From positions 1 through 45,131 of IMG/VR virus record IMGVR_UViG_3300043466_002290: DNA of 45,131 bases. One strand, given 5' to 3'. The position numbers and the translations under genes are program-made. Positions within the stretch are counted from its first letter, which is position 1. Every line of letters begins with the position of its first letter. This document shows positions 16,519 through 23,844 of this stretch, piece by piece. Under the pieces are notes generated by a model. That model was not told where the DNA came from and did no database searches. It saw nothing but the letters and a program-made list of their open reading frames with translations. Source of the stretch: a virus.

Positions 16519-17265
16519 TTATTTTCTTTTAAGAATTTCCTTTTCATAGTATTCATCGAAACCTACCATCATATCTGACATTGATTTGTTTTTCTCAACA
16601 CCAACAATTTTGTCTATTAGTCCAAATTCTAATGCTTCATCTGAATTGAACCATTTGTCGTTTCTTGACGACTCTAACATTTCATCAAATGTTTTATTAC
16701 AGTTCTCTGCTAATATTTTAAATAACAAATAATTGTATTTTTCGGCTTCAAGTTGGTTGATTCGAGTATCTTGAATATTCCCTTGACTTCCGTGTGAAAC
16801 CATGTGAGTCATTACTTTTGAATATATTAAAGACGACCTTTTACCTTTAGCCCCTGATGATAATAATACCGAACCCATCGATGCACACATACCTAAATTA
16901 GTAGTTGCAACATCCGCATTTACAAAATTCATTGTGTCTCGAATACTTAACCCGTTTAATACACTACCTCCCGGAGTTTGTAAATAAAGATTGATGTCTT
17001 TTTTCTTATCCAAGTTATCTAAAAAGATAATTTGAGACTGAATAATATCACCCATTCTTTCATCTACAGGACCTGAAGCCCATAAAATTCGGTCCATCAT
17101 CAAACGAGAAAAAATATCCATTTGTGTTACTCTCATTTCTCTTTCTTCCAAAATATATGGAGTCATTGAGTTTTGAATGTGATTGTTAAAATTATGTAAA
17201 TCCAACGATGGTTTACCTAAATGTTTTGTGTAATAACTTTGAAATTCTTGTCCTACGTTCATCAT
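16519..17265 (-). CDS. ClpP-like serine protease
   Basis: 248 residues with the full ClpP triad: S129 in GMCASMGSVLL, H154 in VMTHMVSHG, and D203 in RNDKWFNSDEALEFGLID. Spacings of 25 and 49 residues equal those of E. coli ClpP. Substrate loop QTPGGSV is also present. The N-terminus is about 35 residues longer than bacterial ClpP, and two start ATGs are adjacent (17265, 17262). It could be the prohead maturation protease or a partner for host ClpX; nearness to the virion block favours the first. Promoter at 17282-17312. Confidence 0.9.
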   Translation of the reverse strand: MMNVGQEFQSYYTKHLGKPSLDLHNFNNHIQNSMTPYILEEREMRVTQMDIFSRLMMDRILWASGPVDERMGDIIQSQIIFLDNLDKKKDINLYLQTPGGSVLNGLSIRDTMNFVNADVATTNLGMCASMGSVLLSSGAKGKRSSLIYSKVMTHMVSHGSQGNIQDTRINQLEAEKYNYLLFKILAENCNKTFDEMLESSRNDKWFNSDEALEFGLIDKIVGVEKNKSMSDMMVGFDEYYEKEILKRK

Positions 17266-17281
17266 ATATTTAAATTTTTTA

Positions 17282-17312
17282 CAAAGATATGAATAATAAT
17301 TTAATTACCAAA
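17282..17312 (-). promoter_or_regulatory. promoter of ClpP-like gene
   Basis: Minus strand reads TTTGG near 17312-17308, a spacer of about 19-20 bases and TATCTTTG at 17289-17282. Confidence 0.65.
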
Positions 17313-17319
17313 TTAAAAT

Positions 17320-17646
17320 TTAATTTTCTTCATTTGGTGTTACTGTCTCAACATCATTCACATCAATATCCGAAACATTAGTGTCATTATTATCCATCAT
17401 GTTAACTGCAGTCCCTTCTTCCAAATCTTGTTCACATTTATAGATATGAACTTGGTCTTGGTATTTGAACACAATGACTTTTTTTACTTCATCAGATAAT
17501 TTAATATCTCCAACAATATCAACAACAATACCTTCACCTTCTCCAAATATATTACCTAACGCTCTGGCAAAAATTAATGATGAATTTAATAAATCTTGAA
17601 TGTTTTGTTCTTGTCCCGACTTTTCAGGGTTTGTGTAATTTTCCAT
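17320..17646 (-). CDS. hypothetical acidic protein, 108 aa
   Basis: Small protein with a Gly/Glu-rich hydrophobic centre (GNIFGEGEGIVVDIVGDIKL) that looks like a beta barrel fragment, and an acidic Asn-rich tail (MMDNNDTNVSDIDVNDVE). Lies directly upstream of the ClpP-like gene, with its own promoter for ClpP between them. Function unknown. Confidence 0.65.
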   Translation of the reverse strand: MENYTNPEKSGQEQNIQDLLNSSLIFARALGNIFGEGEGIVVDIVGDIKLSDEVKKVIVFKYQDQVHIYKCEQDLEEGTAVNMMDNNDTNVSDIDVNDVETVTPNEEN

Positions 17647-17691
17647 ATAATTTAAGTTTTTTTTTTAAGTTTAATAAAAAAATTTCAATAA

Positions 17692-17718
17692 AAAAAGGGG
17701 ATAAATCCCCTTTTAAAA
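17692..17718. terminator. hairpin with A/T flanks, terminator-like
   Basis: AAAAGGGGAT-AA-ATCCCCTTTT. It lies upstream of the leftward gene at 17646 and no leftward gene ends here, so it may end a short leftward transcript from 17719-17880 (tiny frames only) or insulate. Confidence 0.45.
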
Positions 17719-17904
17719 AATAAACTATTAAAATTCTTGTTTATGGTTTAAGATTTTCCAAATCTAATAACACCATTACTCATATATTATATGATTTCCA
17801 AAAAACCCAATATATAATTGGTCGTAATCATAATAATAAATATCTTTAAAATCCGATTTGAATCATTAAAATATTTTTTTTATCTTTATTAAAAAAATTT
17901 TATT

Positions 17905-18159
17905 ATGGCAGATTTTAGTACTTATGTTGAGATTGAACCGGATGAATTTATTCAAAATTGTTCGGATTCAGAAATTAAAGAATTGGTGGATATCCTTATT
18001 GAGGAGGGATATTTGGACGGAATCCCTGTAACTTCAGATAGACATCATAACTTACTGGATGAGGAGTGGAATAACCTTGTTGGTAAGTTAATTAAGTCTC
18101 GTTTATTGTTGTCAAATGAGGATGAAGAATTAATAAGAAGCATCGCCAACAAGTTTTAA
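17905..18159 (+). CDS. hypothetical acidic protein, 84 aa
   Basis: Helical acidic protein (FIQNCSDSEIKELVDILIEE). A TATCTTTA element near 17879 and an A/T leader precede it. Could be a small regulatory or anti-host protein; no family recognised. Confidence 0.65.
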   Translation: MADFSTYVEIEPDEFIQNCSDSEIKELVDILIEEGYLDGIPVTSDRHHNLLDEEWNNLVGKLIKSRLLLSNEDEELIRSIANKF

Positions 18160-18295
18160 GACTACTTATAATAAATAGGTATGTTGAATTTTTAACATAA
18201 TTTGGTTATATTATATAACAACAACTTTTTCAAAATCCACTTGTTAAAGTTAAGAGGAAGGATAATCCGACCTCATAAACGATAAAAAAGAGAGT

Positions 18296-18757
18296 ATGAA
18301 ATTAAGAACAATTTTATTCGCTTCGTTGATGATGTTAACTTCATTCACAACGATAAACAACACAGAGTCCGTATCAATAACCCACAAGTTATTATATGAA
18401 CAGATAACAGAAAAAAACATTAAATACCCTGAAGTAGTTTTCGCCCAAGCGGTGTTAGAATCAGGACATTTTAAAGCCCCAATCTTCACAACCAAAAATA
18501 ATTTATTTGGTATGAAGGTTCCCAAGAAAAGAGAAACAACGGCAGTTAACAAAGGAAAAAAGGGTTACGCCAAATATAATACTTGGAAATGTAGTGTTGA
18601 TGATTATTTATTGTGGCAAGACTTCACATTAAAAAACAAAAATCATCTAACAAAAAGTCAATATTTAGCCTTATTAGGTAGAATATATGCCAAAGACAAA
18701 GATTACGTATCATCGTTAAAACGAGTAATGGGTAAACACAAAAAAATATTAGATTAA
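18296..18757 (+). CDS. glucosaminidase-family endolysin with signal peptide
   Basis: 153 residues. N-terminal signal peptide (RTILFASLMMLTSF) then a glucosaminidase domain (LytG/FlgJ family): catalytic-type Glu55 in FAQAVLESGHF, followed by TKNNLFGMK and the late phrase GYAKYNTWKCSVDDYL. Such enzymes cut the glycan of peptidoglycan. The signal peptide suggests export by the host rather than holin-dependent release. Overlaps the next gene's ATG (TAATG). Confidence 0.9.
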   Translation: MKLRTILFASLMMLTSFTTINNTESVSITHKLLYEQITEKNIKYPEVVFAQAVLESGHFKAPIFTTKNNLFGMKVPKKRETTAVNKGKKGYAKYNTWKCSVDDYLLWQDFTLKNKNHLTKSQYLALLGRIYAKDKDYVSSLKRVMGKHKKILD

Positions 18758-19104
18758 TGGCACATCCAAATTTACATGCAAAATCATCCGCAAAAAAATT
18801 CGGTGGAAAACCGGAAGATTATATCCACTTACACGAATGGATGGATGAAACCAAAGGTTGGTATGGAGATTCTTTACATAGATTGTGGAGACATCATTCG
18901 GAAGGGATATTCGAAATGGAACAAAGATTTGGTTCCGAGTTTATAAATAGTGATGGTAAAATTGTTTATACCCGATATGTTGGTGAACAACATGTGAGAG
19001 AGGATTGTAATAATTACATTCCGACAGCAAAAGAATGGTTAATGAATTTGAATGAAAAAACAAGACCTCTTTGGATGATGAAAACAATGAAATTAGAAGA
19101 TTAA
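18757..19104 (+). CDS. DUF6915-like protein
   Basis: 115 residues rich in His and Trp: NLHAKSSAKKFGGKPEDYIH, then WRHHSEGIFEMEQRFG, then GEQHVREDCNNYIPTAKEW. This pattern matches, from memory, the DUF6915 family found in phages and bacteria, whose function is unknown. The many His and the HVREDC motif suggest metal binding. Coupled to the endolysin gene. Confidence 0.75.
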   Translation: MAHPNLHAKSSAKKFGGKPEDYIHLHEWMDETKGWYGDSLHRLWRHHSEGIFEMEQRFGSEFINSDGKIVYTRYVGEQHVREDCNNYIPTAKEWLMNLNEKTRPLWMMKTMKLED

Positions 19105-19105
19105 T

Positions 19106-19113
19106 ATATTTAT
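19106..19113 (+). promoter_or_regulatory. ATATTTAT candidate late promoter
   Basis: ATATTTAT four bases before ATG 19118. Very short distance; see the finding on this element. Confidence 0.3.
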
Positions 19114-19117
19114 TGGT

Positions 19118-19819
19118 ATGGAGAATGTATTAACACAAGAAGAATTAAAATATTTGGAGAGAATATCTCGTTATTTGTTATCAACAAATATGAAAAGAGC
19201 TTACATTAATATTGAGGCTGACCCTTATGATGGTGGTGCACAAATTGATGATATTGATTGGGAATATATAACCCATTTTGATTGGCAAGGTAGAATAGAC
19301 ATTCCATCAGGATTTATTGAAATTCTGAAAAAAATATTCAATTATATTGATGAGTCGGGAATTTATTCTGAACCGGATATTGATAGTTTAAGTTATAATG
19401 AGTTTATTGTTATAATTGATGCTGAAGATAAAGTTTTAACCATAACTAATGATTATCGTTATTATGATGTGGGAGGTGAAGTACAAACTGAAATAGACGA
19501 CGAACCTGAAATTATCAATGAGATAAAACAATCACTTGGTGAAAACATTCCTGAGGATGGAATTTTAACTGTAACTTATAGTGGTGGTGGTGATAGTGGT
19601 GATTTAAATGGTATGTTTGAGGAAACCGGAGATACAATACCGACAAATGTTGAGGATTTTTGTTATAATATTTTAGCGAGATATCATGGAGGTTTTGAAA
19701 ATAATGAAGGTGGTCAAGGAAGTATTATTTTTGATTTAAATAATGATTTGATTACAATTGAACATACAGATAATATTGAAGGACAAGAAAGTAATACATT
19801 ATTTGAAGTAAAATTTTAA
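19118..19819 (+). CDS. hypothetical acidic protein, 233 aa
   Basis: Acidic soluble protein with repeated beta-strand-like stretches (VIIDAEDKVLTITNDYRYYD; LTVTYSGGGDSGDLNG). The second half again shows FDLNNDLITIEHTD, which resembles the first half's VIIDAEDKVLTITND, so an internal duplication is likely. No family recognised. Confidence 0.7.
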   Translation: MENVLTQEELKYLERISRYLLSTNMKRAYINIEADPYDGGAQIDDIDWEYITHFDWQGRIDIPSGFIEILKKIFNYIDESGIYSEPDIDSLSYNEFIVIIDAEDKVLTITNDYRYYDVGGEVQTEIDDEPEIINEIKQSLGENIPEDGILTVTYSGGGDSGDLNGMFEETGDTIPTNVEDFCYNILARYHGGFENNEGGQGSIIFDLNNDLITIEHTDNIEGQESNTLFEVKF

Positions 19820-19833
19820 AAAAATAAAAAAAT

Positions 19834-20010
19834 ATGTGGGTAATAGTTAAAATGATAAAAAATCAATCCGGAATTGAATTACCGGTGATATTGGTAGATT
19901 CTCATTCTGAGATAATGAGTTTTGACACTGAAGATGAAGCATTAAAAATGAAAGAAATTTTTGAGGTAAATTCAGATTCAGGTCATAAATATGTGGTTAA
20001 AAAACACTAA
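19834..20010 (+). CDS. small protein, 58 aa
   Basis: Frame MWVIVKMIKNQSGIELPVIL... ending GHKYVVKKH. Beta-alpha-beta-like pattern with acidic middle (FDTEDEALKMKEIF). Starts 14 bases after the previous stop, so likely co-transcribed. Similar in style to the 63-residue protein at 1642 (a hydrophobic beta start followed by a D/E-A-x-x helix). Confidence 0.6.
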   Translation: MWVIVKMIKNQSGIELPVILVDSHSEIMSFDTEDEALKMKEIFEVNSDSGHKYVVKKH

Positions 20011-20031
20011 TTAAAAAAAAATAAAAAAATA

Positions 20032-20063
20032 TTTGACTTTTCAATAAACTTTTCGTAAGTTTG
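20032..20063 (+). promoter_or_regulatory. promoter
   Basis: TTTG at 20032-20035, 20-base spacer, TAAGTTTG at 20056-20063. Drives the short unit 20111-20295. Confidence 0.7.
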
Positions 20064-20110
20064 TGATAGTTATTAAGAACAAGGTAGAAATACCACAAAA
20101 TTTAGAAAAA

Positions 20111-20233
20111 ATGACAAGAAATAATAGACATATGAATGTAGTGATTTGGAAACAACAGTTTAGTAATTGTTCGTATCCGCGTATCTCGCATACAGATTCA
20201 GATGTTTTATTGAATGACTTGACGACTATATAA
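20111..20233 (+). CDS. micro-protein, 40 aa, in its own transcription unit
   Basis: MTRNNRHMNVVIWKQQFSNC... ending LLNDLTTI. It has its own promoter (20032-20063) and terminator (20262-20295), which supports a real short transcript; whether the peptide or the RNA matters is open. A similar promoter-micro-frame-terminator unit precedes the second tRNA cluster (34531-34700). Confidence 0.45.
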   Translation: MTRNNRHMNVVIWKQQFSNCSYPRISHTDSDVLLNDLTTI

Positions 20234-20259
20234 GAAGTTAAACATACAAAATACCATAA

Positions 20260-20295
20260 AATCCTGAATCTAAAAAGTTCAGGATTTTTTTTTTT
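20260..20295 (+). terminator. intrinsic terminator
   Basis: Hairpin AATCCTGAA / TTCAGGATT with 7-9 base loop followed by about ten T. Confidence 0.85.
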
Positions 20296-20314
20296 GAAAT
20301 TTTTTTTAAAAAAG

Positions 20315-20345
20315 TTTGGAAGTTAAAAAAAAAGGATTACCTTTG
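20315..20345 (+). promoter_or_regulatory. promoter of first tRNA cluster
   Basis: TTTGGAAG, 19-base spacing, TACCTTTG at 20338-20345. Strong match to the Bacteroidota consensus. Confidence 0.8.
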
Positions 20346-20365
20346 TCCCATCAAAATAAAGGAAC

Positions 20366-20385
20366 GTTATTTGACATATTGATAA
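20366..20385 (+). promoter_or_regulatory. boxA-like leader repeat
   Basis: GTTATTTGACATATTGATAA, identical over 20 bases to 34936-34955, both directly upstream of the first tRNA of a cluster and downstream of a promoter. The TTTGACA core resembles boxA antitermination sites (E. coli CTCTTTAACA). Antitermination would help transcription through many hairpins. Confidence 0.5.
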
Positions 20386-20393
20386 AAAAAATT

Positions 20394-20478
20394 GGAAGTG
20401 TGGACAGTTGGTTGTCGAGCGGTCTTGAAAATCGTCGCCCGTTTACTCGGGTTGCAGGTTCGAATCCTGTCACTTCCG
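20394..20478 (+). tRNA. tRNA-Ser(TGA)
   Basis: Acceptor GGAAGTG/CACTTCC, anticodon loop CTTGAAA, long variable arm (GCCCG...CGGGT) as expected for Ser, T arm CAGGTTCGAATCCTG. First tRNA after the promoter at 20315. Confidence 0.93.
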
Positions 20479-20482
20479 CGGG

Positions 20483-20571
20483 TTAGTTAAATAGTTTAAT
20501 CCACGCCCAAAACAGAATGTCCGGAGTATAGTCCGGGGCGAACGTAATTGTGGTAATCGTTCTTTAACTAA
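20483..20571 (+). ncRNA. structured spacer between tRNAs
   Basis: Closed by TTAGTTAAA/TTTAACTAA (9 bp). Inside, CGCC pairs with GGCG and CCGGA-GTATAG-TCCGG forms a hairpin. One of many spacers in the cluster bounded by a perfect inverted repeat. Could be a processing signal or a separate small RNA. Confidence 0.4.
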
Positions 20572-20580
20572 AAAATATTT

Positions 20581-20651
20581 TGCCCTATCGTATATGGGTA
20601 TTACATTGGTTTTTGACACCAAAAAAAGTGTTTCGAGTACACTTAGGGCAA
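20581..20651 (+). tRNA. tRNA-Gln(TTG)
   Basis: Acceptor TGCCCTA/TAGGGCA, anticodon stem TTGGT/ACCAA with loop TTTTGAC, T arm AGTGT-TTCGAGT-ACACT, end ACA. Confidence 0.92.
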
Positions 20652-20700
20652 CAATTATTCGTCTTAAAGTATATTTTTAAGTATTTTACAATTTAACCGT

Positions 20701-20708
20701 ATATTTAT
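20701..20708 (+). promoter_or_regulatory. ATATTTAT candidate late promoter
   Basis: ATATTTAT 15 bases before ATG 20724 of the HNH endonuclease. Confidence 0.35.
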
Positions 20709-20723
20709 AAATAAAGGTTCGAT

Positions 20724-21761
20724 ATGTATGTAAAAATTAAAAGTTTAGATAAAAAATATTTGACGGAAATTGTACAAGATTCTTCATCATATAATGAGGT
20801 CATCCAAAAAATTGGGTGTGAAAATAAAGGAAATATTAAAAAAAATTTAGAATATTTTTTAAAAAAAAATAATATTTCAGTTGAACATTTTACAAATATA
20901 AAACTAATGAAAGAATCTAAAGATAGATATAACAAAGTTAGGTTGATTGAGTTATGTTCTAAACACAAAGTTTTAAAGGATGTTCTTTTTGAATTAGGTT
21001 TAACTCCTATAACCACAAATTATAGAAAATTAAAAGAAAAAATGGTGGAATATAACATTCCGTTTGACTATCGAAAAGATAATGATGTCTATAATAGGGA
21101 CGAGTTAATAAAATTAGTTGAAGAATGTAATACTTTTGGAGAAATATTGGTTAAAACTAACAGAGTTAGAAAAGGGGGTAATATTAAAACATTAAAAAAA
21201 TACTTAAATAAGTATAATATTGATTACTCGAAGATTACTAATTTTAAATATAAAAAACCTATTAAAACAAATTTAGATGAGGTGTTAATAGAAAATTCTT
21301 CATATTATAACACTTCTAATTTAAAAGAACGTTTATATAATGAAGGTTTAAAATCTCGTAAATGTGAAAAATGTGGTCAAGGAGAAATATGGAATGGTGA
21401 AAAACTTTCATTAATATTAGACCATATAAATGGAGTTAATAATGATAACCGTTTAGAAAATCTTAGAATAGTTTGTCCTAACTGTAATGCAACATTACCA
21501 ACACACTGTGGTAAAAATTTAAAAACCAAAATTAAAGATTTGAAATTAAAAAAAGAGTCTGAACGAAAAAATAATAATGGTAGAACAACATCAGAAATTG
21601 AGTCAAGTATTAAATCCCGAAAAGTAGATAGACCTGAATATGAAGTGTTATTGAAAGAGATTGATGAATTAGGGTATTCCTCCACCGGTAGAAAATATGG
21701 TGTTAGTGATAACGCTATTAGGAAATGGGTTAAATATTATGAAAAATATAAACAATGGTGA
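20724..21761 (+). CDS. HNH endonuclease with repeated helix-turn-helix domains
   Basis: 345 residues. The first ~180 residues hold about three similar basic helical repeats (phrases SSYNEVIQKIG, HKVLKDVLFELG, NTFGEILVKTN), likely DNA-binding. The HNH domain follows: CEKCGQGEIWNGEKLSLILD, HINGVNNDNRLENLRIVCPN, CNATLPTHCG. A C-terminal HTH (LGYSSTGRKYGVSDNAIRKW) ends the protein. Its stop codon overlaps the first five bases of tRNA-Cys, so it was inserted exactly at the tRNA. Probably a free-standing homing endonuclease aimed at the tRNA cluster. Confidence 0.88.
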   Translation: MYVKIKSLDKKYLTEIVQDSSSYNEVIQKIGCENKGNIKKNLEYFLKKNNISVEHFTNIKLMKESKDRYNKVRLIELCSKHKVLKDVLFELGLTPITTNYRKLKEKMVEYNIPFDYRKDNDVYNRDELIKLVEECNTFGEILVKTNRVRKGGNIKTLKKYLNKYNIDYSKITNFKYKKPIKTNLDEVLIENSSYYNTSNLKERLYNEGLKSRKCEKCGQGEIWNGEKLSLILDHINGVNNDNRLENLRIVCPNCNATLPTHCGKNLKTKIKDLKLKKESERKNNNGRTTSEIESSIKSRKVDRPEYEVLLKEIDELGYSSTGRKYGVSDNAIRKWVKYYEKYKQW

Positions 21762-21828
21762 TATGGCCGAGTGGCTTAGGCACAGGTCTGCAAAATCTGT
21801 AACGTGGGTTCGAATCCTACTATCACCT
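21757..21828 (+). tRNA. tRNA-Cys(GCA)
   Basis: Acceptor GGTGATA/TATCACC, anticodon stem CAGGT/ATCTG with loop CTGCAAA, T arm TGGGTTCGAATCCTA, end TCA. Its first five bases are also the end of the HNH gene. Confidence 0.92.
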
Positions 21829-21829
21829 C

Positions 21830-21883
21830 AACGGGTTCGGTGGAAACCCAAGAGTAGATGATGAATCTATGTCCACCACACTC
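21830..21883 (+). ncRNA. structured spacer
   Basis: GGTGG at about 21839 pairs with CCACC at about 21873, enclosing TAGAT-gatga-ATCTA. GGGTT/AACCC is an alternative hairpin. Confidence 0.3.
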
Positions 21884-21955
21884 GCCCTCGTAGCAAACCG
21901 GTGTAGGCAACTGGCTTTTAACCAGTGGGGTCAGGTTCAACTCCTGACGGGGGTA
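21884..21955 (+). tRNA. tRNA-Lys(TTT)
   Basis: Acceptor GCCCTCG/CGGGGGT, anticodon stem ACTGG/CCAGT with loop CTTTTAA, T arm TCAGGTTCAACTCCTGA, end ACA. Confidence 0.93.
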
Positions 21956-21970
21956 CAAGATGTACTTAGT

Positions 21971-22008
21971 TTGTATGTTTATAAGTAGGAAGTTTAGAAA
22001 CATACATT
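21971..22008 (+). ncRNA. hairpin spacer
   Basis: TGTATGTTT / AAACATACA, nine perfect pairs with a 17-base loop, filling most of the gap between tRNA-Lys and tRNA-Val. Confidence 0.4.
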
Positions 22009-22010
22009 TT

Positions 22011-22081
22011 GCCTCGATGGCGTAACGGGAGCGTATTTCTTTTACACGGAAAGGGCGGGGGTTCGATTCCCTCTCGAGGTA
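22011..22081 (+). tRNA. tRNA-Val(TAC)
   Basis: Acceptor GCCTCGA/TCGAGGT, anticodon loop TTTACAC on stem TTTCT/GGAAA, T arm GGGGGTTCGATTCCCTC, end ACA. Confidence 0.92.
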
Positions 22082-22093
22082 CAAATTTATTCA

Positions 22094-22163
22094 ACCTTTA
22101 GTTGTAGTTGGTAAGAACAATCGGCGGGAGCCGAGAGGACACAGGTTCGAATCCTGTAAGGTA
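22094..22163 (+). ncRNA. tRNA-like element with four-base anticodon loop
   Basis: Short acceptor ACCTT/AAGGT, a D arm with GTT/AAC and a GG-containing loop, and a normal T arm (ACAGGTTCGAATCCTGT). The anticodon arm is TCGGC-GGGA-GCCGA: a perfect five-pair stem with only four loop bases, so no anticodon can be presented. Either a decayed tRNA (perhaps Pro) or a tRNA-shaped RNA not used for decoding. Confidence 0.5.
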
Positions 22164-22216
22164 AAAAGCACACCCTGATTAAGTCCGGTAAGTGTGGGAT
22201 GGAATAAATTAAATTT

Positions 22217-22299
22217 GGGAGTACGCCGGAGTTGGAGAGCCGGGGCAGTCTGTAAAACTGTTGCTTAACGCTGAGTAGGTTCGATTCCTACTACTCTCA
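22217..22299 (+). tRNA. tRNA-Tyr(GTA)
   Basis: Acceptor GGGAGTA/TACTCTC, anticodon loop CTGTAAA, long variable arm as in bacterial tRNA-Tyr, T arm GTAGGTTCGATTCCTAC, end ACA. The preceding gap contains a CACAC/GTGTG hairpin. Confidence 0.93.
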
Positions 22300-22301
22300 C
22301 A

Positions 22302-22441
22302 AATGATAATGGTTTTCTCTATCTACCGGATGTCGACAATCCAAGATAGGTCAAAGAATTCATACACCCCCTGCCGGTGCACCGTAAAACTTCGTAAAGC
22401 AGTTAAGATTGGAGCGAGATGGGTACTCCAACATTATCATT
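22302..22441 (+). ncRNA. multibranched structured RNA between tRNA-Tyr and tRNA-Phe
   Basis: Closed by AATGATAATG (22302-22311) and CATTATCATT (22432-22441), ten perfect pairs. Inside are CTATCT/AGATAG (22319-22324 / 22344-22349), TTGGAG/CTCCAA (22409-22414 / 22426-22431) stacked on the closing stem, and a CTGC/GCAG arm containing CGGTGCACCG. No reading frame fits the segment. A separate small RNA released by tRNA processing is possible. Confidence 0.55.
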
Positions 22442-22445
22442 ACTC

Positions 22446-22517
22446 GGTACTGTAGCTCAGGGGTAGAGCACTTGGTTGAAGCCCAAGGTGTCGTTGGTTC
22501 GATTCCAACCAGTACCA
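22446..22517 (+). tRNA. tRNA-Phe(GAA)
   Basis: Acceptor GGTACTG/CAGTACC, anticodon stem CTTGG/CCAAG with loop TTGAAGC, T arm GTTGGTTCGATTCCAAC. Confidence 0.94.
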
Positions 22518-22520
22518 CGG

Positions 22521-22590
22521 AGTCCTGAAATAACAGGAAACCCCCACTCCCATATGGCAGCCGGTCCGTTAAGCCGGTGAAGTGGGGTAA
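22521..22590 (+). ncRNA. structured spacer
   Basis: TCCTG-aaataa-CAGGA hairpin followed by CCCCACT/AGTGGGG (7 bp) enclosing a GCCGG-rich hairpin. Confidence 0.4.
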
Positions 22591-22594
22591 AAAT

Positions 22595-22668
22595 TGGTCT
22601 GAAGCTTATACAGTAAAGCACTCGACTGTTAATCGAGATTCTTGCAGGTGCAAATCCTGTCAGACCAG
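22595..22668 (+). tRNA. tRNA-Asn(GTT)
   Basis: Acceptor TGGTCTG/CAGACCA, anticodon stem CTCGA/TCGAG with loop CTGTTAA. T loop is TGCAAAT, where the usual first TT is TG. End GCA. Confidence 0.9.
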
Positions 22669-22812
22669 CAAACAAGGCGATGTCCCAACCGTAAGTATCC
22701 GGATACGAGAAGGTAAGAAAATTAAAGTTACAGATGGACTACTAACACCTTGGACTACTAAGATTGAATGATACGAGCCTCCAAAGTTCGAAAGGAGTCA
22801 GGTAGTAGTCAA
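22669..22812 (+). ncRNA. structured spacer
   Basis: Contains GTATCCGGATAC (self-complementary) and GACTACT/AGTAGTC (7 bp, about 22752 to 22810) enclosing CTCC-(11)-GGAG. No convincing gene on either strand. Confidence 0.4.
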
Positions 22813-22817
22813 AATTT

Positions 22818-22889
22818 GCGCTCGTAGTAGAATGGTTAGCACACATTCCTGATAAGAATGAAAAGAAGGTTCAATTCCTTCCGAGCGTA
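22818..22889 (+). tRNA. tRNA-Ile(GAT)
   Basis: Acceptor GCGCTCG/CGAGCGT, anticodon stem CATTC/GAATG with loop CTGATAA, T arm GAAGGTTCAATTCCTTC, end ACA. Confidence 0.92.
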
Positions 22890-22893
22890 CAAA

Positions 22894-23037
22894 AAACCTA
22901 ACAACGGTAAGTGAAGTTAAAACACAATAAAAGTGTCTTCGTGAGGTATCCGATACTGACAGCTCCTGCATATGAAGGGGTGATGGGTGTGAAAGCGGAT
23001 TGAAAAGGGTACATCTCAAACCCTCACTGATAGGTTT
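22894..23037 (+). ncRNA. structured spacer closed by a 7-bp stem
   Basis: AAACCTA (22894-22900) pairs with TAGGTTT (23031-23037). Hairpins ACAC/GTGT and GGGT/ACCC lie inside. No gene seen. Confidence 0.4.
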
Positions 23038-23039
23038 AA

Positions 23040-23222
23040 AATAAATTAAAGATTGGTGTAAAGGTTAGTTAGGGTGGACAGTTCATTACTTTGAAGCTAC
23101 TATGTAAGTTATCGAGAAAGTAAAATCTAATCGGCCGAAAAGATTTGATGATATTAATAATGGTCAAAAACATACCGTTCGTGGAGAGCGGAGTTCTAAA
23201 ATCCAAGGTCTTTAAAATATAT
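23040..23222 (+). ncRNA. structured spacer upstream of tRNA-His
   Basis: Hairpins TTACTTT/AAAGTAA (7 bp, about 23086-23131), AAATCT/AGATTT (6 bp, about 23131-23155) and CCGTTC/GAGCGG lie in series. No reading frame is convincing. The stretch is too hairpin-dense to be plain spacer. Confidence 0.35.
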
Positions 23223-23295
23223 GGTGGCTATAGTATAACGGTTAGTATGTTAGATTGTGGTTCTGAAGGTGGGAGTTCGATTCTCCTTAGTCACC
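23223..23295 (+). tRNA. tRNA-His(GTG)
   Basis: Extra G at -1 opposite C73, then acceptor GTGGCTA/TAGTCAC, anticodon loop TTGTGGT, T arm GGGAGTTCGATTCTCCT. The encoded G-1 is the expected tRNA-His identity element. Confidence 0.93.
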
Positions 23296-23301
23296 CAAAA
23301 A

Positions 23302-23461
23302 TTAAATTATTATAAAAAGAAGGCACCAAATGGTTGCTCAATGTAAAGAGACCAACAATAGGGGGTACGGGTGTATAAAAGACCGTGTTTAATTTATTTC
23401 CGTTGGGTTTGAGTGGATGAAACTATAACTGAGGTTTGAAACCGTACCTTTAATAATTTAA
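23302..23461 (+). ncRNA. structured RNA closed by an 11-bp stem
   Basis: TTAAATTATTA (23302-23312) pairs with TAATAATTTAA (23451-23461), eleven perfect pairs; GGTACGG (23364-23370) pairs with CCGTACC (23442-23448), seven pairs; TGGT/ACCA forms a third arm near 23331-23354. It lies between tRNA-His and a small coding gene. Confidence 0.5.
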
Positions 23462-23478
23462 TTAATTAAAAAATTGTT

Positions 23479-23736
23479 ATGGAAGAGAATGAAAAAATTG
23501 AAGAATTGGAAGGAGAAATTGTTGAATTAAAGTTTCAACTTAAAAAATCCAAGGATAAAGAAATGATTTATTTGGATATTCTCTCAAACATTGACACATC
23601 CTTAAAAGTATTGTTCAAACGGGAACAAGAAAACGAAAGGTTTAATCTTGGTGATGAGGTTGATTATCGGGAGTGTGTTAAAAACTTAAAATCCGCTTTG
23701 GATGAGTATAAACGAGTTTTTAAGTTAAGATTGTAA
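23479..23736 (+). CDS. coiled-coil protein, 85 aa
   Basis: Heptad-patterned acidic helix (MEENEKIEELEGEIVELKFQ) followed by a basic region and a second helix. Predicted coiled coil of about 35 residues. It is the first coding gene inside the tRNA cluster. Function unknown. Confidence 0.65.
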   Translation: MEENEKIEELEGEIVELKFQLKKSKDKEMIYLDILSNIDTSLKVLFKREQENERFNLGDEVDYRECVKNLKSALDEYKRVFKLRL

Positions 23737-23741
23737 AAAAA

Positions 23742-23844
23742 ATGTGTTGTTCCCGATACGGTACGCAAACCGTTGTGAGATGAGGGGTACTAAAAACTAG
23801 AGTATAAGTTCTCTACAATACAGAGGAATTCTCAACCTCAAATT
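23742..23844 (+). repeat. spacer module, copy 1
   Basis: Begins GTGTTGTTCCCG and ends with CAGAGG...TTCTCAACCTCAAAT. The same start and end occur at 23977-24083 with a different middle, each directly before a tRNA or tRNA-like element. ACGGT-(6)-ACCGT is a local hairpin. Confidence 0.5.

Noticed and set aside
17719-17880. Two tiny leftward frames (17 and 11 codons) after an ATATTTAT-like element
   Set aside because: Too short and without supporting features beyond the hairpin at 17692-17718; left as unexplained sequence.
22577-22771. Rightward open frame of 64 codons
   Set aside because: Runs through tRNA-Asn and structured spacers.
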